Assembly: GCA_024236015.1 (NCBI GenBank)
Contig: JACKLK010000001.1
Coordinates: 186,001-250,000 of the forward strand
Origin: Rhodoferax sp.
GTDB lineage: Bacteria; Pseudomonadota; Gammaproteobacteria; Burkholderiales; Burkholderiaceae_C
Reading direction: 5' to 3'
Length of the DNA: 64,000 nucleotides
A program made the translations under genes and the position numbers. The notes beneath the pieces were generated by a model, which was given only the letters and a program-made list of their open reading frames with translations, was not told where the DNA came from and did no database searches. Below, one piece after another: positions 27,168 to 36,669 of this stretch; the first letter of the stretch is position 1; the number at the start of each line of letters is the position of its first letter.

Positions 27168-27551
27168 TGGGCCGGTCGGCCCCTCGGACGCGTGCCTTCG
27201 ACGCACGCCCGCGGAACCCGGGCCGGCATCTTTCGCGGCGCACGCATGCCAACTTGTGCGCAAGCGGATGACGCGCTACTGGTATTTGCCCTCATGCAGG
27301 CCTGGCGCGAGGTGCCGATGATAAGATTTGGACGCTTGCAGACGGGCATCAATAGCCGGCTGGTTCATGGCGCGGTGCCATGGCCAAGTCATCCTGATCG
27401 GACGGTTCGACTCCCGGAAGTCCCGACCCTGCCGATGGGAATCGTCTGAAGAACCGGGAGTTTGCACTTATGGATTCTGCGTGGCGCCTGGCGCAAGGGC
27501 TTGGCGTATGGCTGACGGCGGTGTTCCTGCGCTGAGCGGGCAGTTGCGTTG
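27168..27551. other. non-coding stretch upstream of the GGDEF-EAL gene
   Basis: About 380 bases without a convincing gene. A 21-codon frame at 27470-27535 (MDSAWRLAQGLGVWLTAVFL then R, stop) lies close to the next start codon and could be a leader, but it has no clear ribosome-binding site. GATAAGAT near 27319 could serve as a -10 box; I could not find a matching -35. Confidence 0.4.
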
Positions 27552-30500
27552 ATGGCGACACCTGCCGCGCCTCCTGCCCGCGCGCCTTGGCATCTGGGGC
27601 GCGGGTCGATCCGGCTGCAGTTGACCGTCCTGGTGCTGCTGGTCGTGCTGCCGACCTTCGGCGCCATCCTGTGGCATCTGGTGGACGAGCGCGAACGCGA
27701 CCGGCGCATGGCGATCGACCGGGTGCGCCAGATCGCCGACAACGTGTCGGCCCGTCTGTCCTACCAGGTGGGCGACTATGCCAATACGCTGACGCTGATC
27801 GCCTCGCAACCCCGGGTGCGGGCCATGACTCCCGGCCAGTGCGACCCGCTGATCGAAAGCTTCGCGCGGCTGAATCCGGAATTCGTCACCATCGGCACGC
27901 GGGACCTGCAGGGCAACCCGGTCTGCACCTACCTGTCCGAACCGCCCGGGCGCGAGGATGTGGCGCAGTTCCCGTGGTTCTCGGCCGCACTGCAACAGGA
28001 CGGGTTTTATGCCGGCAACGCGTTCTTTGCGCCCAAGGCCAAGCGCTGGGTCACCGTGCTGACCATGCCGGTGCGCGACGATGCCGGCCAGGCGCAGGGC
28101 CTGGTTGCGTTGCCGCTGGACCTGATCATGCTCAACCAGCAGATCATGAAGGACGTGCCCGAAGGCCTGCTGGTGACGGTGCTCGATCGCCAGTCCCAGA
28201 TCATCTTGCGCTCGGCGGAACTGCGCAGCTTCCTCGGCCACTCGGTGGCGGAGCAGCTGGCCTCGGTTCGCGACGCGGTCGAGTCCAACCGGGTCGGGGT
28301 GTTCGAGTTGCAGGACCAGACGGGTGTGAACCGGGTCTTCGCGTACCGGCGCATGCCGACCACGGGATGGCTGGTATTTGCGGGACTGCCGCGCGACGAG
28401 GTCTTCGCGGCCGCCGACACGGCGCTGCAGCGCAGCGTGCTGGCCAGCATCGCGCTGCTGGCGCTGGCGCTGGCCCTGGCCTGGCGCCTGTCGCGTCGTA
28501 TCGTGCAGCCGCTCGAGGCGATGGCGGCCACCAGTTCGCGCATCGCGGCGGGAGATGTCTCGGCGCGTGTCACGACCGACGACGCGCCGCCGGACGTGGC
28601 CGAACTGGGCAACGCGTTCAACCAGATGCTGCAGGCGCGCCAGGTGGCGGAGGCGGCGCTGCGCGAGAACGAGGAGAACCTGTCGATCACCTTGCAGTCG
28701 ATCGGCGACGCCGTGATCGCCACCGACCTGGGCGGGCGCGTGATCCGGATGAATCCGGCCGCCGAACGGCTGACCGGCTGGCCGCGCGAGCAGGCCAACG
28801 GATTGCCGCTGGCGCAGGTGTTCCGGATCTCCGATGTGGACGGCGGGGTGGCACAGGATCCGGTGGAGCAGGTGTTGCGCACCGGCGAGGTCGTGGGACT
28901 GAGCAACGGCACCGAACTGGAGTCGCGCGACGGCACCCGCTACCACATCGCCGACAGTGCCGCGCCGATCCGCGGCAAGTCGGGCGACATCGTCGGCGTG
29001 GTGCTGGTGTTCAGCGACGTCACCGCGCAGGTGGCGGCACAGCGCGACCTGCGCGAGGCGTTCAACTTTTCCCGCCAGATCATCGACAGCCTGCCGCTGG
29101 GCCTGAACGTGATGGATGCGCAGGGCGTCTGCCTGGAGTGGAATCCTGCGATGGAGGCGATCCGCGGCCTGAGCCGCGAATCCATGCTGGGCCGCTCGAT
29201 CGTCGAGAGTTTCCCCGAGGATGCCCTGGCACGACGCGGCGAGGTACTCAACGCCATCGGACGGGCGCTGCAAGGCGAGGAGGTGATCCGCGCCGACGTT
29301 CCGATGATCGGTCGCGATCCGCCGGTCTGGACCACGGTGCGTTACCTGCCGTTTCGCGATTCCCGTCGCCAGATCGTCGGCGCCCTGACCATCGTGCAGG
29401 ACGTCACCGAGCGCAAGCTCGCCGAGCTGTCGCTGCGCGCCAGCCAGGAGAACCTGGCGATCACGCTGCAATCCATCGGCGACGCGGTGATCGCGACGGA
29501 CGTGCAGGGCCGCATCACCCGGATGAACCCGGTGGCCGAACGCATGACCGGCTGGCCGGTCGACGAGGCGCTGGGCCGTTCCCTGACCGAAGTCTTTCGC
29601 ATCGTGCATGCGGTCACGCGCGAGGCGCCGGTCGATCCGGTGCGCCGGGTGCTCGAGACCGGAAAGGTCGTGGGCCTGGCCAACCATACGTCCCTGTTGT
29701 GCCGCGACGGATCGGAGCGCCATATCGCCGACAGCGCGGCTCCGATCCGCGACGCCGCGGGCAACCTGGTAGGGGTGGTGCTGGTGTTCAGCGATGTCAG
29801 CGAACAATATCGCCTGCAGCAGGTGCTGGTCGAGAGCGAGGAACGCTACCGGGCCCTGGTCGACGCGTCGCCGATCGGCGTGCTGGTACACCAGCAGCAC
29901 CGGCTGGTGTTCGTCAACCCGGCTGCGGTGCGTCTGCTGGGGGCGTCCGACGCCGACAGCCTGCTGGGACGCCCGATCCTGGATTTCCTCCATCCCGACC
30001 AACATGCGCGGCTGGCGCAGCGCGCGCAGCAGGCCCAGCGGGATGGCGTCGATTTCCCGATGCAGGAATGGCGCTACCTGCGCGTCGACGGCTCGGTCGT
30101 CGAAGTCCAGGCGCAGGCCAGCCTGATTCGCCTGAACGGCGAAACCGCGGTGCAGGTCAGCTTCCTGGACATCACGGCGCGCAAGCAGGCCGAGGAAAAG
30201 CTGCGCGAGAACGAGGCCCGCTTCCGCGCCTTGACCAGCCTGTCGTCGGACTGGTACTGGGAGCAGGACGAAGAGTTCCGCTTCGTGCGCGTCAAGGGCG
30301 AACAGGCCGACTGGACCGCATCGGCAAGCCAGCATTTCATGGGCGACCGCTACCTGGGCAAGACACGCTGGGAGATGGGCGAGACCCAGCTCACGCAGTC
30401 GCAATGGGAGCAGCACCGCAACGACCTGCGCGCCCACAAGGAGTTCCGCGACCTGCAGATGAAGTTCGAAAAGCCCGACGGCAGCTTCCGCTGGGCGTCG

Positions 30501-31922
30501 GTCAGCGGCATGCCGATCTTCGACGCGCAGGGCACGTTCCGTGGCTACCGGGGCATCGGCCGCGACATCACGGCCGAGAAGTCGGCGCAGGACCAGATCA
30601 ATGCGCTGGCGTTCTACGATGCCTTGACCAACCTGCCCAATCGCCGCCTGCTGATCGAGCAGCTCAAGCAGGCCCTGGTGACCCATGCGCGCAGCCTGCA
30701 GCATGCGGCGCTGCTGTTCATCGACCTGGACAACTTCAAGACGCTCAACGACACCCTGGGCCATGAAACGGGCGATCAGCTGCTGCTGCAGGTGGCCCAG
30801 CGACTGCTGACCTGCGTGCGCGGCGCCGACACGGTGGCCCGGCTGGGCGGCGACGAATTCGTCGTGATGTTGCAAGGCCTCAGTGCCAAGGCCATGGACG
30901 CGGCCGCCGACGCGGAACATGTCGGCCACAAGATACTCGACGCGTTCGCGCCGCCCTTCATGCTGGCCGGGCGCGAGCACCGCAGCACGCCCAGCATCGG
31001 CATCACGCTGTTCGGGCACGATGGCCAGAGCGTCGAGGATCTGCTCAAGCAGGCCGACCTGGCCATGTACCAGGCCAAGGCGGCAGGGCGCAACACGCTG
31101 CGCATGTTCGACGAGGGCATGCAGGCGGCCGTCGATGCCCGTGCCGCGATGGAGTCCGACCTGCGCGCCGCGCTCGAGCAGCGGCAGTTCACGCTGCATT
31201 ACCAGCCGGTGGTCGGCAGCAACGGACTGGTCATCGGCGCCGAGGCCTTGGTGCGCTGGAAACATCCGGTGCGCGGCCAGATCTCCCCCGGCCAGTTCAT
31301 CCCGATCGCCGAAGCCACCAGGCTGATCGTGCCGCTGGGCCTGTGGGTGCTCGATGCCGCCTGCGCGCAACTGGCGAAGTGGGGCGCCAGCGAGGCCACC
31401 CGGCATCTCAGCCTGGCGGTGAACGTCAGTGCGCACCAGTTCATGGAGCCGGACTTCGTGTCCCAGGTCGAGGCCGCGCTGCAACGCAGCGGCGCCAACC
31501 CGGAATGCCTGAAACTCGAGCTGACCGAAAGCCTGCTGGCGGACAACATCGACGACGTGATCCACAAGATGACGGCACTGCGCTCGCGCGGCGTGGCGTT
31601 CTCGCTGGACGATTTCGGCACCGGCTACTCGTCGCTGAGTTATCTCAAGCTGTTGCCGCTGGCCCACCTGAAGATCGACCAGTCCTTCGTGCGGGACCTG
31701 CTGGTGGACCCCAACGATGCCGCGATCGCCCGTACCATCGTGGCGCTGGGCGCAAGCCTGGGCCTGGCGGTCATCGCCGAGGGGGTCGAGACCGACGGGC
31801 AACACCAGTTCCTGCTGGCCATGGGTTGCGAGACCTACCAGGGTTATCTGTTTGCGCGTCCGGTGCCGATCGACGAATTCGAATCCCTGCTGCTCGGGCC
31901 TTTGCCCCGGAAGGCCGCTTAG
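27552..31922 (+). CDS. membrane sensor with five PAS domains, GGDEF and EAL
   Basis: A 1456-residue cyclic-di-GMP signalling protein. Order: membrane helix at about 22-42; periplasmic Cache-type sensor 45-290; second helix 293-315; HAMP 316-368; PAS domains starting at about 373, 500, 630, 760 and 883; GGDEF domain 1013-1180; EAL domain 1206-1450. The cyclase site ARLGGDEF (near 1096) is intact and preceded by an RGAD inhibitory I-site at the right spacing. The EAL site is intact too (GAEALVRWKHP near 1229, DDFGTGYSSLSYL, KIDQSFV, EGVET), so both synthesis and breakdown of c-di-GMP are possible. PAS1 and PAS3 are close copies. I use the ATG at 27552; a TTG lies directly before it. Confidence 0.93.
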   Translation: MATPAAPPARAPWHLGRGSIRLQLTVLVLLVVLPTFGAILWHLVDERERDRRMAIDRVRQIADNVSARLSYQVGDYANTLTLIASQPRVRAMTPGQCDPLIESFARLNPEFVTIGTRDLQGNPVCTYLSEPPGREDVAQFPWFSAALQQDGFYAGNAFFAPKAKRWVTVLTMPVRDDAGQAQGLVALPLDLIMLNQQIMKDVPEGLLVTVLDRQSQIILRSAELRSFLGHSVAEQLASVRDAVESNRVGVFELQDQTGVNRVFAYRRMPTTGWLVFAGLPRDEVFAAADTALQRSVLASIALLALALALAWRLSRRIVQPLEAMAATSSRIAAGDVSARVTTDDAPPDVAELGNAFNQMLQARQVAEAALRENEENLSITLQSIGDAVIATDLGGRVIRMNPAAERLTGWPREQANGLPLAQVFRISDVDGGVAQDPVEQVLRTGEVVGLSNGTELESRDGTRYHIADSAAPIRGKSGDIVGVVLVFSDVTAQVAAQRDLREAFNFSRQIIDSLPLGLNVMDAQGVCLEWNPAMEAIRGLSRESMLGRSIVESFPEDALARRGEVLNAIGRALQGEEVIRADVPMIGRDPPVWTTVRYLPFRDSRRQIVGALTIVQDVTERKLAELSLRASQENLAITLQSIGDAVIATDVQGRITRMNPVAERMTGWPVDEALGRSLTEVFRIVHAVTREAPVDPVRRVLETGKVVGLANHTSLLCRDGSERHIADSAAPIRDAAGNLVGVVLVFSDVSEQYRLQQVLVESEERYRALVDASPIGVLVHQQHRLVFVNPAAVRLLGASDADSLLGRPILDFLHPDQHARLAQRAQQAQRDGVDFPMQEWRYLRVDGSVVEVQAQASLIRLNGETAVQVSFLDITARKQAEEKLRENEARFRALTSLSSDWYWEQDEEFRFVRVKGEQADWTASASQHFMGDRYLGKTRWEMGETQLTQSQWEQHRNDLRAHKEFRDLQMKFEKPDGSFRWASVSGMPIFDAQGTFRGYRGIGRDITAEKSAQDQINALAFYDALTNLPNRRLLIEQLKQALVTHARSLQHAALLFIDLDNFKTLNDTLGHETGDQLLLQVAQRLLTCVRGADTVARLGGDEFVVMLQGLSAKAMDAAADAEHVGHKILDAFAPPFMLAGREHRSTPSIGITLFGHDGQSVEDLLKQADLAMYQAKAAGRNTLRMFDEGMQAAVDARAAMESDLRAALEQRQFTLHYQPVVGSNGLVIGAEALVRWKHPVRGQISPGQFIPIAEATRLIVPLGLWVLDAACAQLAKWGASEATRHLSLAVNVSAHQFMEPDFVSQVEAALQRSGANPECLKLELTESLLADNIDDVIHKMTALRSRGVAFSLDDFGTGYSSLSYLKLLPLAHLKIDQSFVRDLLVDPNDAAIARTIVALGASLGLAVIAEGVETDGQHQFLLAMGCETYQGYLFARPVPIDEFESLLLGPLPRKAA

Positions 31923-31951
31923 GCCGGGCCCGGCCGGGCGCGAGGCGCGCG

Positions 31952-33559
31952 TCAGTCGTCGCGCGGCGGCGGGTCGAGCACGAAGCGCTCCTCGAGCAGC
32001 CGGGCATCGTCGAAATGGCGGCGGCCCACGAACGCGGTGGCGTGCCGGCCCCACTGGCGCATGCTGCCCGCGCGCGCGATGCCCATGGGCCAGAACAACC
32101 AGGCCTCGGCGCGATCGGTCCCCGGTATGAATCCGTGGGGGTCGAACACGCTGCGATGGGTGCCCTCGGGGGTGGGCAAGGAGCGCAGGAGGTCGTAGTC
32201 CTGCCATGCATACGGGGTGCCGTCGGCGGGTGGGCGGGCCTCGAGGCGGGTCAGGTAGTGGGTCACCGGCGCCACCCCCAGCACCAGGTAGTGCCCCGGC
32301 ACCGTGCGTGGCGCGGGTGCCGGGCTGAAGGCCCATTCGGCATGGGGGTCAGGTGCCGGTCGCGGCCGCACCCAGGGTGGCGGAAAGAACTGATGGTAAC
32401 AACCGCAGGGATGGATGCTGTCGTACATCAGCGGTACGCCGTCGGATGACAGGGTGACGCGCCATACCAGTCCGTCGAGCCGGCCGGCCAGCAGGTCGAT
32501 CGGCCACGATGTCGGCGTGCGCCCGCCGAACCAGACCGTGTAGACCAGTTGCAGCAGGCTGGCCTTTCCATGCCGCGTCCAGGCGAGCTGGCGATAGACC
32601 ACCGGCCGCGCGATGTCCGGCACCGGCGGCGTGCCGCTCGGCGGTTGGGCCGGCCAGCGCAGCGCGCCGGCGCGGTCGTCGTCGCTGCGGATGCCCAGCA
32701 TGAACGAGGGCGCGAAATGCGCGAACAGGATCTCCTGCTGCGCCGGTGTCGGCGCCGGGATGCCCAGCGGGTCGTGCGCCGCCGGTTGCAGCATCGCGCG
32801 CAGCTGCTCGGGCGTGACCTGTACGGGCGACGGACGCGATGGCGGCACCAGCAGCTGCCGCGGCGTGCCCGTGTCGGGGGGTGGGTCCTGACGGAACACG
32901 GCGCGTGTCGCGTCCTCGAACCGGCGCACCCCGTACAGGAACGGGATGCGGGTGACCGGATACAGGCCCAGCACCCGGTACGCGGGAACATAGTCCGGTG
33001 CCACCGCCAGTGCCTGCAGGCTCGCATGCGCCCGCGCCGGTCGTGCCAGCGCCGATTGCAGCAGCACCTGGCCGCAGGTGCGGGTGTGTTGCACCAGCCC
33101 GGCGACCGTGGCAGGGCGCTGCGCCAGCTCGGCCAGTGCGCTGCGCGACGCCTGCGTCAGGTTGGCGATCTCGTGGCCGCGCGCCTGCAGGTCCAGCGCC
33201 AGCAAGCGGGCCATGAGTGCGGCGCGCACCGAAGCGGCGGTCGGCGCATCGGCGCGGTCCGGCAACCGGTCGCGCAACGACGCATGGTAGCGATCGACGC
33301 GCAGGAACCGATGGCCGGGTACCGGCGAGGCGGCGGCATCGCGCACCTCCGCCTGCGCGACGGCTTCGTCGAGCCGGAGGTACCAGTGCGCACATGCGTG
33401 CGCGGCATTGCCCTCGAGCGCCACCGGATCGGCGGGTGCGGGCGCGGGCGGCGCCAGCGCGCAGCCGGTGCACAACAGCACCAGCACGACGGCCAGGGCG
33501 CGGCGCGGCCCGTGACCGTGACCGTGCAGCGTGCCGGGCCAGCGTATCAGGTCGGGCAT
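31952..33559 (-). CDS. large lipoprotein of unknown function
   Basis: A 535-residue protein with a lipoprotein signal (basic start, hydrophobic ALAVVLVLLCTGC with cysteine near 33), so probably attached to a membrane facing the periplasm. No known domain is recognised. Visible features are several conserved-looking aromatic and histidine blocks in the C-terminal half (YDSIHPCGCYHQFFPPPW near 390, PVTHYLTRLEARP near 445, WLFWPMGIARAGSMRQWG near 500), which suggest a compact metal- or ligand-binding fold, but this is speculative. An ATG is at 33559. It converges on the GGDEF-EAL gene and lies 40 bases downstream of the START-domain gene on the same strand, so the two may be co-transcribed. Confidence 0.7.
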   Translation of the reverse strand: MPDLIRWPGTLHGHGHGPRRALAVVLVLLCTGCALAPPAPAPADPVALEGNAAHACAHWYLRLDEAVAQAEVRDAAASPVPGHRFLRVDRYHASLRDRLPDRADAPTAASVRAALMARLLALDLQARGHEIANLTQASRSALAELAQRPATVAGLVQHTRTCGQVLLQSALARPARAHASLQALAVAPDYVPAYRVLGLYPVTRIPFLYGVRRFEDATRAVFRQDPPPDTGTPRQLLVPPSRPSPVQVTPEQLRAMLQPAAHDPLGIPAPTPAQQEILFAHFAPSFMLGIRSDDDRAGALRWPAQPPSGTPPVPDIARPVVYRQLAWTRHGKASLLQLVYTVWFGGRTPTSWPIDLLAGRLDGLVWRVTLSSDGVPLMYDSIHPCGCYHQFFPPPWVRPRPAPDPHAEWAFSPAPAPRTVPGHYLVLGVAPVTHYLTRLEARPPADGTPYAWQDYDLLRSLPTPEGTHRSVFDPHGFIPGTDRAEAWLFWPMGIARAGSMRQWGRHATAFVGRRHFDDARLLEERFVLDPPPRDD

Positions 33560-33599
33560 GGCGGCATCGTCCGGACGGTGTCGCGCGCCATGGGCAGCG

Positions 33600-34244
33600 T
33601 CAACGCGCCAGCCGCCGGTCGGTCGGCGCGTCCGGGGGCAGGCGGCCGGCGCGGCGTTCGATCTCGCGCACCATGCCTTCGAACTGGTCTTCGATCGACA
33701 GCCTTGCCAGCGCCGTGCTGATCAACGGCGGCAACTCGGCTTCGGACGACAGGCTGCCGGTCCAGCGCAAGCGCACCCGGCGTCCCGGCAGCGTCGTGGC
33801 CTCGTAGCGTCCGTCCAGATGGCGCAGGCTCCCGGCGATGCGGCGTACCTCGACGACATGGGGCGGGTGTTCGGTGGACACCAGTGTGACCTCGATCGGC
33901 AGGCTCAGGAACAGGAAGCGGGCCTGGCCGGTCTGCGCGACCGTGATCCGGTGGCCATCGCGCGCGAGCACGCGGCTGGTCTCGATACCGGGGATGAATT
34001 CCGGCAGACGTTCGTAGTCGGTCAGCGTGGCCCAGACGATGGACAGCGGCGCCTGCACCACGGCCTGGGCTTGCACATGGATCAGTTCGCCGATGCGCTC
34101 GGCCTGCACCTCCATGCCGGGACGTTCGCCCGCCATTGCCAGCGGCATCAGTGCCGCCAGGCCGGTCAGCAGGCACAGGCGTCGGCGCGTGGCAGTCCTG
34201 GCGCCAGGGATGGCTGCCGGTATCGGCGGGGGAGTCTGTCGCAT
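33600..34244 (-). CDS. exported START/SRPBCC-domain (polyketide cyclase-like) protein
   Basis: A 214-residue protein. The start at 34244 gives a signal peptide with RRRLCLLTGLAALMPLAMAG. The mature protein is a START/SRPBCC fold: VQAPLSIVWATLTDYERLPEFIPGIETSRVL near residue 60 is the diagnostic first helix and turn, followed by the beta-rich grip (VEVRRIAGSLRHLDGRYEA) and a long C-terminal helix (IEDQFEGMVREIERRAG). Such proteins bind lipids or other hydrophobic molecules. Location is probably periplasmic. It lies upstream of the orphan lipoprotein on the same strand. Confidence 0.8.
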   Translation of the reverse strand: MRQTPPPIPAAIPGARTATRRRLCLLTGLAALMPLAMAGERPGMEVQAERIGELIHVQAQAVVQAPLSIVWATLTDYERLPEFIPGIETSRVLARDGHRITVAQTGQARFLFLSLPIEVTLVSTEHPPHVVEVRRIAGSLRHLDGRYEATTLPGRRVRLRWTGSLSSEAELPPLISTALARLSIEDQFEGMVREIERRAGRLPPDAPTDRRLAR

Positions 34245-34681
34245 GGTGTGTGCGGCCAGTGTACGACCGCCACGCGTCATCGGGGCAGTCATCGGGGCGG
34301 TGTCGTGCCCGCCTGTCGTGCGCGTGTCACACGCTGGTGCGTGGCGAAGCGACCCGCACGGCCGGGTGGTCGGCAGTCTCTCTTGGTGCGGCCTGCCGGT
34401 CACTGCTCTGGTGCGCGCTCGGCCCGACTGCAGCTGTGAACGGGGCGTGGCGCGGCGTGGTGCGGGCGATAACGGCCGTGGGTGCCGCGCACGGCGCCTG
34501 CGTGCATGCACCGGTGTGGCGGGCCGCGCTCGATGCGTCGGATCGGCCATGCTCGGATGGGGCCTTGGCATGCTCCTTGCGGCTGGATCGCCACGCGCTG
34601 CCGTCGCCGCACCTGCGGCCGCCGGCGATCCTTGTCCATTCGGCCCTCGCGGGGCCGATCCCACGTGAAAGATGTTTCAAC
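34245..34681. other. non-coding stretch between divergent genes
   Basis: About 440 bases between the START-domain gene and the Bug receptor. Open frames here are low-complexity shadows rich in Arg, Ala, Cys and His. It must hold the promoters of both flanking genes, but I see no clear sigma-70 boxes, repeats or terminators. Confidence 0.5.
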
Positions 34682-35674
34682 ATGGAAAAACCTGTCTTCT
34701 CCCTGCCGTCGTTGACCCGCCGGGCCCTCGGTATCTCGATGATGACGATGATGGCCGGCGCCGCATGGGCGCAGGACCCCCCGATCAAGTTGCTGGTGGG
34801 TTTCCCCGCCGGCGGCAGCACCGACGCGATCGCCCGCCATCTGGCGCTGGGCATGGAAAAGGAGCTGGGCCGCACCGTCGTGGTCGAGAACCGCCCCGGC
34901 GCGGGCGGGCAGATCGCCGCGCAGGCGCTCAAGGCCGCCAAGGCCGACGGCACGACGATCTTCCTGTCCAACAGCCACACCGTGTCGATGATTCCGCTGA
35001 CCCTGCTCAAGCCCGGCTACGACACGCCGCGGGACTTCGCGCCGGTCGCGCTGGTGGCGATCAACCCGGACGTGTTCGCGGTGAACCCGTCCGTGATGGG
35101 CAATCCGCAGGCCGACCTGCGCGGTTTTGCGCAATGGGCCAAGGCCAATCCCACCAAGGCCAACGTCGGTGTGCCGGCGCCCGCCAGCGCACCGGATTTC
35201 GCGGTCGGTGTCGTGGCCAAGGCCCTGGGTGCGCCGCTGGCGTCGGTGCCGTACCGCGGTGACGGCCCGGTCGCGCTCGACCTGGTCGGCGGGCAGATCG
35301 CCGGCGGCATCGGTTCCGTCGGCGCGATGATGCAGCATGCCAAGGCCGGCAAGGTGCGCATCGTCGCGGTGAACGGCACCACGCGGCTGCCGTCGATGCC
35401 GGAGGTGCCGACCTATGCCGAGCTGGGCATCAAGGGTTACGAGGAGGTGATCTTCACGGCCGTGTTCGCGCCAGCCGGCGTGCCGGCCCCGCTGATCGAG
35501 CGCTACAACGCGGCCATCGTGCGGGTCGTGCAATCGGCCGATTTCAGCGACAAGCTGGCGGCCCTGGGCATCTCGGCGACGCCGAGCACACCGGCCGAAC
35601 TGGCCAAGCGGGTGCAGGACACGCACCTGGCCTGGAGCACCATGGTGAAGAACGCCGGCTACCAGGCCCAGTGA
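34682..35674 (+). CDS. Bug-family (TctC-like) solute-binding protein
   Basis: A 330-residue periplasmic receptor of the Bordetella uptake gene family, used by tripartite tricarboxylate transporters or as stand-alone sensors. The signal TRRALGISMMTMMAGAAWAQ has a twin-arginine form. The family core is plain: IKLLVGFPAGGSTDAIARHL near residue 34, VVENRPGAGGQIAAQ near 62, VPYRGDGPVALDLVGGQI near 187 and the C-terminal PAGVPAPLIERYNAAI. The two loops around FPAGG and RGDG bind the ligand carboxylates. No tctA or tctB membrane genes are nearby, as is usual for the many orphan Bug genes of Burkholderiales. Ligand unknown. Confidence 0.92.
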   Translation: MEKPVFSLPSLTRRALGISMMTMMAGAAWAQDPPIKLLVGFPAGGSTDAIARHLALGMEKELGRTVVVENRPGAGGQIAAQALKAAKADGTTIFLSNSHTVSMIPLTLLKPGYDTPRDFAPVALVAINPDVFAVNPSVMGNPQADLRGFAQWAKANPTKANVGVPAPASAPDFAVGVVAKALGAPLASVPYRGDGPVALDLVGGQIAGGIGSVGAMMQHAKAGKVRIVAVNGTTRLPSMPEVPTYAELGIKGYEEVIFTAVFAPAGVPAPLIERYNAAIVRVVQSADFSDKLAALGISATPSTPAELAKRVQDTHLAWSTMVKNAGYQAQ

Positions 35675-35754
35675 TGGCACCGGCTGCGTGCACCGTGCGG
35701 CGAACCGTCAGCACGGTGCGCGCAGCCCGCGGCGCCGTCGCGCCGCGGCGGATG

Positions 35755-36669
35755 TCAGTCCTGGCGGCCGAGCAGCAGGTATTCCATCAAGGCCTTCTGC
35801 GCATGCATGCGGTTCTCGGCCTCGTCCCAGACCACCGATTGCGGCCCGTCGATGACGTCGGCATCGACCTCCTCGCCACGGTGCGCCGGCAGGCAATGCA
35901 TGAACAGCGCCTGCGGGTCGGCCGCGGCCATCATGCCCGCGTCGACGCGCCAGTTGGCGAAGGCCTTGCGCCGCTCCTCGTTCTCGGCCTCGAAGCCCAT
36001 GCTGGTCCAGACATCGGTGGTCACCAGGTCGGCGCCGGCGCAGGCCTGCTTCGGATCCTTGAACACCTGGTAGCTGGCGCCCGAGCGGATGCCGGCGACC
36101 GACTGGTCGATCTCGTAGCCGCGCGGGGTGCTGACATGCACCTTGAATCCGAGGATCTCGGCCGCCTGCAGCCAGGTGTTGGCCATGTTGTTGCCGTCGC
36201 CGACCCAGGCCACGGTCTTGCCGGCGATCGAGCCGCGGTGCTCGATGTAGGTGAAGATGTCGGCCAGGATCTGGCACGGGTGGAACTCGTTGGTCAGCCC
36301 GTTGATCACCGGCACGCGCGAGTGCTGGGCAAAGGCCTCGATCTTGGTCTGCTCGAAGGTGCGGATCATGACCAGGTCGACCATGCGGCTGATCACCTTG
36401 GCGCTGTCCTCGATCGGCTCGGCGCGGCCGAGCTGGCTGTCGCCGGTGGTCAGGTGCACCACGCTGCCGCCCATCTGGTACATGCCGGCCTCGAAACTCA
36501 CGCGGGTGCGGGTCGAGGCCTTCTCGAAGATCAGCGCCAGCGTGCGGTCGCTCAGCGTCTGGTGTTTTTCGTAGGCCTTGAAGCGGCGCTTGATCAGCGC
36601 GGCGCGCTCGAACAGATAGGCGTATTCGGATGCGTCGAGGTCCGAGAACTGCAGGTAGTGCTTGATCAT
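35755..36669 (-). CDS. argF: ornithine carbamoyltransferase ArgF
   Basis: ArgF makes citrulline from ornithine and carbamoyl phosphate in arginine synthesis. The 304-residue protein has the carbamoyl-phosphate loop KASTRTRVSFE at about residues 49-59, the second carbamoyl-phosphate motif HPCQILAD near 128, ornithine-binding DVWTSMG near 220 and the catalytic FMHCLPAHRG near 255. The start at 36669 overlaps the argD stop by four bases (ATGA). The frame remains open upstream inside argD, but the family N-terminus (MIKHYLQFSDL) fixes the start. Confidence 0.95.
   Translation of the reverse strand: MIKHYLQFSDLDASEYAYLFERAALIKRRFKAYEKHQTLSDRTLALIFEKASTRTRVSFEAGMYQMGGSVVHLTTGDSQLGRAEPIEDSAKVISRMVDLVMIRTFEQTKIEAFAQHSRVPVINGLTNEFHPCQILADIFTYIEHRGSIAGKTVAWVGDGNNMANTWLQAAEILGFKVHVSTPRGYEIDQSVAGIRSGASYQVFKDPKQACAGADLVTTDVWTSMGFEAENEERRKAFANWRVDAGMMAAADPQALFMHCLPAHRGEEVDADVIDGPQSVVWDEAENRMHAQKALMEYLLLGRQD

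Noticed and set aside
27470..27535. 21-codon frame before the GGDEF-EAL gene as a leader peptide
   Set aside because: No ribosome-binding site and no attenuator-like structure seen; too short to support from one sequence.
27468..32336. Very long open frame on the minus strand opposite the GGDEF-EAL gene
   Set aside because: It is a shadow of the plus-strand gene caused by GC-rich third positions; its composition is Gly/Arg/His/Gln-rich with no family features.
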